Both the position numbers and the translations under genes were made by a program. A DNA stretch of 64,000 nt from Ancylostoma caninum (taxonomy: Eukaryota; Nematoda; Chromadorea; Rhabditida; Ancylostomatidae): contig JBAJFG010000029.1 in the NCBI GenBank assembly GCA_037903475.1, forward strand, positions 2,405,885 to 2,469,884. Direction: 5' to 3'. Below, piece by piece: positions 49,101 to 58,100 of the stretch (its first letter is position 1; each line of letters starts with the position of its first letter). The notes under the pieces are model-generated. The model was not told the DNA's origin, made no database searches, and saw nothing but the letters and a program-made list of their open reading frames with translations.

Positions 49101-52100
49101 GGTACAATTCTCTTCACATTGTTACTGCATTGCTGTGAGAATAGTGTTTGAATGAATGTAGTGGCTAGCCGCTCAAGCATACTTGTAGCCACATATTTAT
49201 CGTGCTCGTTGAATGGCGTTGCCGTTGTAAAAACATAACAATTGGGCGTTTGATGGGAGTTTTTGCTGCGGAGGGTTTAGATGTTTCCTTCGACTATGCG
49301 TAACCAACATCTTCACGACTAAGTTTTTCTCGTTGTCTGTAGGAACAATAGCTTTAACCCCGACAATGTTCATTCTTTGTTAACTTTTATTCTCTAGGTG
49401 CAGGTTGGAATGTCTTCTCTACTAGTTATTCTTCTCTCCTAGTTACTGAGGAACACATATGGTAGTTGAGGAAGACCTCGTTTGAATCAGATAACGATGA
49501 GAGTTCTGACATCACACCAGTATTTGTAAGATTTCCCTCGAGCGCGCTCCTGTTGTTTTCCTGAGTGACCCCAGTGTTTCCTTCGAGGTGACGTCATAAT
49601 TTGCTCACTTCTTAGTGGTAACGTGACTGTGAGATTCTCTTTAATCATCAAAGTAACACTTGCTTCAGTGTCCTCTACCTGAATACTGAATTGTAGCAAC
49701 ATATTGGAGTGAAATTTTAATTCATTGCACCGTTCAGGTTGAAGTTATTGGGTGGTACATATATAAGGCATTCGATTATATTAGTGTATTCCAAGGACAT
49801 TTAAGTTTCTCAGTCATTCAGGGCGTGCTTTAGAAGTCCTGCTGCATCCATTTGCTGTCTATATTCGGTTGGATCCTCTTAGTATAAGACAGGAAGGGCG
49901 ACTCGCTCTAGCCGTCTTGATATTACTAATCACACTTCATATATAAAAACGTGTTAAGGATATGGTGCGATCTTCTCGTGCTGAATTTTTGCCGCTGCTT
50001 GTTAGTATGATCATACTGTTGTGAGCATATAGTTCAGGAATTGTAATACTGATGGAAACTAATTATGTAAGGATCATGGAAGTAGCGATATCACTCTTTC
50101 GGTACGATTCAAATTCTGGAATGAGTAAAAATCCACGGTGCGAGTCATGTTTCCTTATCTGTGCTGACTGAACTTGTCTGATGTGATCACTTTATCATCA
50201 TCTGTGTTCAAGTCTATGTTTCTGTCCTCCCAGTAAATTGAGATGAGATCCATTTCTGGAAGTTCCTCCCTCTTTGTGATGAGTGAGCGAACATTCTTCA
50301 TTTGTGCTGCTTTCCCTCCTACATGGAATTGTAAATTATGCATAGTACTCTAAAGGGCTATAATATTACTTATGCATGGGAGCTATTCTCGCTTCCGCGA
50401 TAGAGTCCTCTTTCTGGAAAAAAGGTTGAGGGAAAAAAGTACAGGTTTTTTTTCGATTGGCGAAATCTCACTAAAAAGGCTAGTCATATCTCGAAAAGCG
50501 GTTAGTGCTACATAGATTTGCCCCATTTCGCACGTCTCTCTATACACTGTCATTTTTATGCCTAGTCAAAAAAGTGGCATCAATACAGCTGTACTTAGCG
50601 GATGCACTAGTTGTCGCGCTGTTGTCCGTCTACATGTGTGGGTATTCATTAAAATGTGCTTTTGTGCTCGCGCTACTAATGATTTCGCGCTGATTGTGGC
50701 TTTGCCAGGCAGGTAACGAGTAGCGAAACTGAAACTGATGAGATTCGTCACACATCCCGACAGGGTAGTTAGCTCTAGGGCGCTTTTTGGTCATTAGTTG
50801 TAGGTTCAATGTGTCTCGCTTCCTCTCGGATTCATTCTTTGCTCCTTTAAGTTCAATTTTCGATGCGTACGCCCATCGGAGGTTCCTTAACCTGATCTGG
50901 TCGCTTTCTTTAGTTTCTGTTGTCCTCATCTTCCTTAATGCACTAGATTTATTAGTGTTATTAGAGAATAAATGCTTCACGGGGCTTTACCTTTTCTTCC
51001 CGAATGTTCGCCACTTTTTCATGCGTATTGGAGTGCTCTTGGCATTCTTGTAAAGCTAGACGCAGCCGATTAGCCTGTCTATTTAGTCACTTAATGTGAT
51101 ATGTCCTCGCTGTTATATTGAGTCGCTTTAATATGTTCAGTGCCCCTCGGGAACTGCAGCAGAACTCGCTGTCGCATATCAACCCGATATCGCTTCGCTG
51201 TGCGACTTTTGATTGACTATGTTTGAAATGACGTGAATTAGAGAGGTCTTCTTATTAGCTGGGGTTTTTCCTCCGTTTGTGTCTCTTCCTTGTACCTCTT
51301 CAGTTCTCCTTTTCTGTGTTCCTCTGCTCTTTATCTTCACTTTCTCCACATCCTTTTATGATCTTCTGGTTTTCTTCTTCAATAGCGGCTGGAAGTCAGA
51401 GTGTTCATTCCTAGTGTCTCTGGGGCTCTTAAGGTATTTGCAGTTATTGCATTCCCTCCCTATCCTCCTGCTTGACTGCTATCTTCATGCCATTCCTTCC
51501 TAGACTGAAGCTGGGCCCCCTCTCCTTCACCTGTTGGGGATGTTTTTGCTCTTTATACGACTTTTCTATATTTTTTCTTAACATCTCAGTCTGATCGGGG
51601 ACAAGAGAGATGTGTCCGTGTAATTCATCCAGTTTTATGGGCATTTCGGTACAAAACTAGTTCGCTTCGTTTTGTTAAACTGTTGCTAGGCGATTCGCTG
51701 CTGAACACTCTCCACTTCACAATTGTGTTCATTTCATCTGCTCGCGAAACAGCATTACAATGATTATGGTCGCATTGAAAATTAGCCACTTCATGCGGGG
51801 AATTACTTCTCAGCTGCTGTTCATTTGCAAGAAAAATATTCGCTGAAGTGTAGATGCTGGCGAATTACAATCGAACACATTTTTTGCGGAGTTGTTGGTT
51901 TTGATTCCGGAATTCGTGGTCATGGACTGGATGGTTTTGTTAGAATTTTTATTTTTTTTGAAGAATGACGCCATGCCATTTTCATTTTGAGCTCTAATCT
52001 GGCTCCACGTCCGCTCCGGATGAGAGCAAGTCAGCATTTGTTTGCTTTATGACTGACTGAATTATGGGTTGACTGGGTGTTGTGTTGACTGACGGGCATG

Positions 52101-55100
52101 TGTATTGTGAAGTTTCAGCTCTGCAGCTTCGCCGAAAGTTGAGAACTGAAGTATGTAAGTCTTAATCCATAGGTTATAGGCTTTTTAATGTGAAACATCT
52201 CCTAGAGTTCTTCTTTTACTATCTTGATTAATGAATAGCGAAATTTAGAGACTCGAAGGTGATTAGATGCTCATTTTGGACTCTCAAATGTGTCACCTTG
52301 CAATGCGATGGGGTATTGTAGTCTTGTCAGTAAGCTTGCCGAAAACGAAGGTCTTTTGATTTCTGAGGTAGTCTGGTTGCAAAGCTGGTGCTCAAGAAGT
52401 TGATGGGACGACCGAGGCTACGAGTTAACATGACACCGCACGGAAAGCTCAGCCTGCCATCGTGAGGGCCAGCTAATAGATAATTTCTGAAAGAAAGCGG
52501 CTGATACCGTCTCATGTGGATAAGTGCCATTTTAGTAAGTGATTTTGAATGGATCAGGGCTTGAAGATGTCTTAAATTGCTTTAAGAAGAGCCAGAGCGG
52601 ATTAAGGTAGGATCAGCTATGACTGTTCCGTCGTTGGTATCCGCTCGCCTAAAAGTACGCTCAAAATCATTCATTAGCTCGCTTCTTCACATTATTTATA
52701 TAGTCTTCGAATTTATTCTTTTTTGTTGTTCGAGAAAAAGGGTGGAAACGGAGCTTGTTATATTACGGACCATTATTTTATTAATAATTAAGTCATTCGT
52801 TGAAATACGAGTGCATGAAAGAGATCTAGAGGATTCATTCTCTTCTCGAGGTATGTAGGGAGATAAATGAAAAATCTTCTCTCTCGGCTCCATCCATTTT
52901 GGCAGTTTTGCCTATTTGGAACCAAAGATGCATTCGTTTCCGTGAGGCATTTCAATAGCGAACGCTATTTGAAATTCTGCCCTCTTCTTTCGTCGTCGAC
53001 GTCATCAGCTTGCTTGTTGTGCCCAAAAGGTAGAGCTGCTCTAGCTCCACTAGCGCTAGAAATTGTCGGAAGTCTGAGTCTTATCTTCAGTGCAAGCTGT
53101 TACGTTAGCGTGTACGTTCTGTTGTTTATTACCACGATGTGAATCTATCATCATTTCCTTTTTAGCTTAGCTCCAGTGAGTTAGCAGAATCTTAGCAAGT
53201 ACAGGAAAAATGTGTATAAATCCCGTCAGTCACTGGTAAGTTGGTAGTTTACCACTTCGACGTTTTGCCATTCATCTCTCTGTTGCTTCACGAGTGCGTT
53301 TAATCAATTCACTTTGTTATGTTCGGTGAGATTGTGGGAGGAGTGTGCGAAGGCGAGAAGGCGTCAAACACACGCAGCGGTAGGCGTTCTCGCTTTGTTG
53401 CCGATTCCCTTCATTAGAATGAAATATTCGTCTGAATTATGCGTTGATTGTAGCGCACCGTCCGCGACTACGGTATTTCGTTTCGCTCGAGAACGCCAGC
53501 GATTTTTTTCTGACTATTCGTATATGGCGGCGCACTGTTGTACTAATGTAAATTACCTTGTAACGAGTTATCGACTGGTTTTATCGAGGTAATTGTGCTG
53601 GTAGCGGGGAGTGTGGGCTGCTGGTTTCTGTCTCTGTGAAAAGCAGCTGTTATAATTGTTTTTATATTTGCCGGGTGAAACAAAAAAAAATTTCCCGTAT
53701 GAGCGCCTGACGAGGAATTAGTTCAATAGGAGCCCCTCATTTCTCATTTAGTATCAGTTCAAAGTACATGAAGTGAGCGCAATAGTTCGCTATTGCTACC
53801 GCTTAATGAAGTTTTTTCAGGAGGATGGGGAATTTATTTGGTTGCTCAATTTCTGGTTATTAAGTACGTTTAAAGTAATGGAACATAACCTTTAACGTAT
53901 TTAAGGGGTGGAATTTGTTGCCTTGTGACGGCACGGTGACGTCACATCAAGCCCTTTTAGGCCCCACAAGTGGTTTTAAACGGCGAAAATTGCTTGTTTT
54001 TTGGACAACCGCACTATATAAGGAATGCCCAGTGGCTGTGTAGCTTCTGGGCAGAAAGCTTCATTCACCATCCCATCTCTTTTACCGTTAGGAAATTGAG
54101 TGATATTTAAGATTTGATTTGAAGATATTTCTTTTGAAATCAAGAGCGAAATAAAAGACTAAATTTTCGAGTTTGCGATACTTGTGGTGCACAATTAAAT
54201 GTATTCATTTAAGTAAATTAGAAGGGTTCCTTACTTACTTGGCACTTACTATGAATGACATTAAATCCACAGTGACTCAGGACCTTTGCCATGTTCGAAA
54301 CTCCTAAACTAACTCTAGCAATAGCTAATGGTTTCGTACATCCCGTGGGACTGGATTGGTCCTCACCATTATGGTTCTTTAGTTCTTCTCTCAGATTTTT
54401 AGTGTTTACATTACTTTGGAAATGATTTTCTGGAGTCTGATCTCATTTTAGGTTCTTCAGTAAGAACTGGTTCTTAGAACTTCCATAAAGCAGTTTCCAG
54501 TCCTGAAGTTCCAGTAACTTTTTTTTTGTTGGAGGTTCACAGTAGAGGTTTGATTCTCTCGAGACGAGACGTCGCTGTGGTTCAGAGTTGTTCTTTGCAG
54601 CTTTTGAAAGAATTGTATTCTTTTCGATTCATTGTGTTTCTTGGTTATTGCGAATTTTGAACATTTTGTGGTTTCTGCTGTGACTATTTAACTTTTGAAG
54701 GGTTGATGTTATTTTCACCACTGAGGGATCTAGAGAAGCTGTGAAAACTGGTTGAATCTCTGGATTCAATGTATTATTTACAATGAACTTTTTGTTAAAA
54801 TTCAACAGGCTTAAGCCCGAATAACGATGGAAATAGTAGACGTTCAGAGAAATGCTCGCTTTCGAATCGAAAGTTCGGATATAAGTTTCAAAATCTTTCA
54901 AGTTTCGAATTTCTATTCGAATGCATCACAGCGTGTCAATATAATGTTGTTATGTAATGGTAGTGTAACAGTCAGTATGACATGTTTATTTTTCACACAA
55001 ATTATTATTCATGCGTCTATTTTGTCCTCGATATCTTATGGTTGTCTGTAAAATTAAGTAATTAGTGAAAATAGGGATGAACATGATATCCGTATCCGGT

Positions 55101-58100
55101 TCTCCGGTTATCCATCTATTCGTTTTCCGCAAGTTTTGGCCTATCTTCCCATATATGTAAGGTTATCCGGATCTTGCGGAATCTCGTCTCCGCTCCTGCT
55201 GTTCAAGCACTTAGCAGGAATGTTGATTTTGAAACCTTGGACTGAAATCCTGCAAAAATTCTTCGCTAATTCATCCCAGCATGTTTTTTTGATGGCGTAT
55301 TTTCTCCCTATGAATCTGCAGTAATTACAATGTAGTGCCGGACTAGCTTTACAGCTCTATATTACGGAGAAAGCTTTGAATTACGGGTCTTTAGCCCGTA
55401 TTTCAGAAGCAATTACATGGCTATACATAAGTGCGTTTCCTGTAAATCACAGCGTCTAACAGTGTATCATTATATTAATCAGACTGTGCCTGATTGCATG
55501 GCAGGAGCGATACGGAGCATTCATTTCTGTTCGTGTTTTTCGCTCACATCCACTCACATGCACAACGCAGCTCTCCATATAACGAATCAAGCACTTTTAC
55601 AGCGGCTGAGCACGTGAGTGTTGAAAACAGCGATGTTTCGTCGAATGTCCTCCGCTGTTCGCTCGCTGCTTTCAGTGCTACTTTAGCTGGCTCTGCGGCT
55701 TTTTTGAACTGGGCGAGGGAGGTTGCATTTTTAAAGGGTTTAGATTGACTAAGCGAGGTCGGTTCAGAAGGATTTATTGGTTTTGATCCTGGGAAATGCG
55801 TGGGATTCTTAGTTTCTCTCTCTCTATTTAGCTCTTTAAGGAGTCATACCTCGAAACATAGATGCAAAAAATGAATTTATGAGATATTATAGCCCTATAA
55901 ATAGGGCAGCTACTAGGATGAATTAACTGCTAGTGCTCAATATAGGCGAAGATGTGGGCTGTCCAACAGTTCTGAAGTTGTCCTGTAAGCTTGCCCTTGG
56001 GGTATCAGCAGGTTACGCCAGCTCGAAATGAGTCAAAATGAATTGGCGATGGTAACATCAATGATAGTGGAAAAGATGCGCATTAATTGCTATGCTTCCT
56101 TTTCTGGCGATCCCAAGGATCTGTGGTGATACCCAGTGCTGAGATCTGGCTTCGCAGAGGAAGTCATCAAGAACTCAGGGTTTGAACGAAGTAACTTCTT
56201 CTGGAATTGTTTCATAAATAGTTAAAAATGTTTTATTTGCTTATTTCAATTTACTTATATGAATCATAATGCCATGGAAGTCAATAATCAAAAACCTGGA
56301 CTTGACATCAATTACTAACCTTTATGGAAGCCCCGCCCTTCCTTGCGCTCCCACCCCCCCCCCCTTCCTTACCCTCGTCCCTCTCCTTCTGGGGTAAAGT
56401 TACTGCGTGTTCCACTTACGAATGTAATACGAAATATGAGTAAAGTTGTAAGTATGTCGAGTGAGTGCAATATTTGAAAAAGAGAAAGTAAAAAGTAAGA
56501 GGGTGTGGGCAGCACGCCTTTCAGGGTACCACCACACATGAAACCGTCATAGGGTATCATAATCGGAAGGGGCACAACGTCATGAAACAATGAACCATGG
56601 CCAGCCGCCGGAGAACTTTTGCGCACCCAGTGAATGCTTTGCAGATGAAATTATGTTATCAGTGCCCCTCCTTCCCCTAGTTTCCCTTCTGGAACATCTT
56701 GAAAAGAGAAAAGGGACTTTGTTCTCACCCATTTGCTTCCGCTAGGGTACGCTTCTTTACAGGTGCGATCCTTTAGAATTGCATATGTCGCCACACGAAA
56801 GATTCACACGAAGGATTATATGTTTATATAACATTTTCCCTGAATTCTCGCGCAAAAAAAAATCAATTTTTAGCTCGCTATCGAGTCTGATTATAATTCT
56901 TAAACGATTGCGATTAATGTCAATTTTTTTAACACGATCCGTTCCCAAATTATTCTGATGTCATGCAGTCCCACATATTGCATGTGTAATTCTGGAAGTC
57001 CTTTTAGGAAGTATAAAATCCGGAAAATTCCGCTTTTCTTTTGGCTTTCTCATTATTGATGACGTTGGATGTTTTTTCTCGTTTCCTGGAAAATTTTTTC
57101 TCAGCTCTTTCTCATTACTTCGCTTTTCAAATCGCGGGAGTTGTCTGAGATCCAGCGTTGAGTTATGCGTATTTGATGAGAATTGCACTTTGGCTTGAAC
57201 AGCTGTTTGTGGAAAACACATGAGAGCTCGAAGGAGAGCAATCCACTTTTTTGTTGTAACAAAGCATTTCTTCTTTTCCTGCAGCGGGTATAAGTTCGAT
57301 TATTCGAATCAAATCAAGGTTTCAGTGGTTTGGCCAGTGTTCTAAACGAGGCCAATGTTTTTCGTATAGAATTTGCTCTGCGGAAACATTAGCCAAAACT
57401 GGCTTGAACTATCTATTCACCGGAATTCTCCTGAGATCACGAAAGCTTATTGAGATTTAGGCTTGTATGAACAGGTGAAAATGCGGTTCGTGTGCAGTTT
57501 CATTCAAAAAGAAATATCGAAGGCCGGCCTACCCCTCTATGGCGAAGATAAACCTTCCCGGGAGGGTTTTCGGCCGCACCCTCACTTTATATAGACCAAT
57601 TTCTTGAAGAAAATGTGGCATAATTTACTGTCTTTACCGACATTCGGATGAGAAAAGCCGCTCCCGCGCCTGGACAGGCCGGCGTATGACCATAAGAGAC
57701 TAAGCTGCTGTTTTTTTTTCACATTCTAATGGAAATATTCGATCAGTTCTTTCTGGAAAAGAGCGAGAACTCAAGGAGCTTCATTTTTTTTTCATTTTGC
57801 TATAAATCCCTTCAAATACTTTGAAGGGAAACCATTCTGTAGTTCCACTTCAGTCAACCGCTTTCCATAAAAAGACCTCTCTGTAACTTCAACATCCCCA
57901 GCAATTCATCAAACCGACCCTACCACTGTCCATGTAATCGGTGTTTTTCAACGAGGTGCGGTTAGTTTAAGTGACTCATTGTGAAATTGGTCTGCCCTGT
58001 GCTCCAGGAAGTGAGTAATGATTTCTGGTGGTGGTTTTATTCGGCTTGTTTGACTGTTTTTTATCTTCTCTGGAACGCAATCCCTCGGTGATTGATTTTC

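Larger units (their letters stand above)
46466..52118 (+). other. Intron 13 of copy B (5.7 kb)
   Basis: Apart from the hairpin at 47163-47268, the small cysteine-rich ORF at 47514 and the dispersed repeat at 48125, I see no gene. Other frames are short and lack splice or motif support. Confidence 0.5.

Noticed and set aside
56369..56626. 85-codon minus-strand frame as a small gene
   Set aside because: It crosses a C-rich low-complexity tract and has no motif or regulatory context.
57286..57460. Open stretch of 58 codons after CTTTTCCTGCAG as an exon
   Set aside because: No donor giving a usable phase toward exon 15 was found, and its composition is unlike neighbouring exons.
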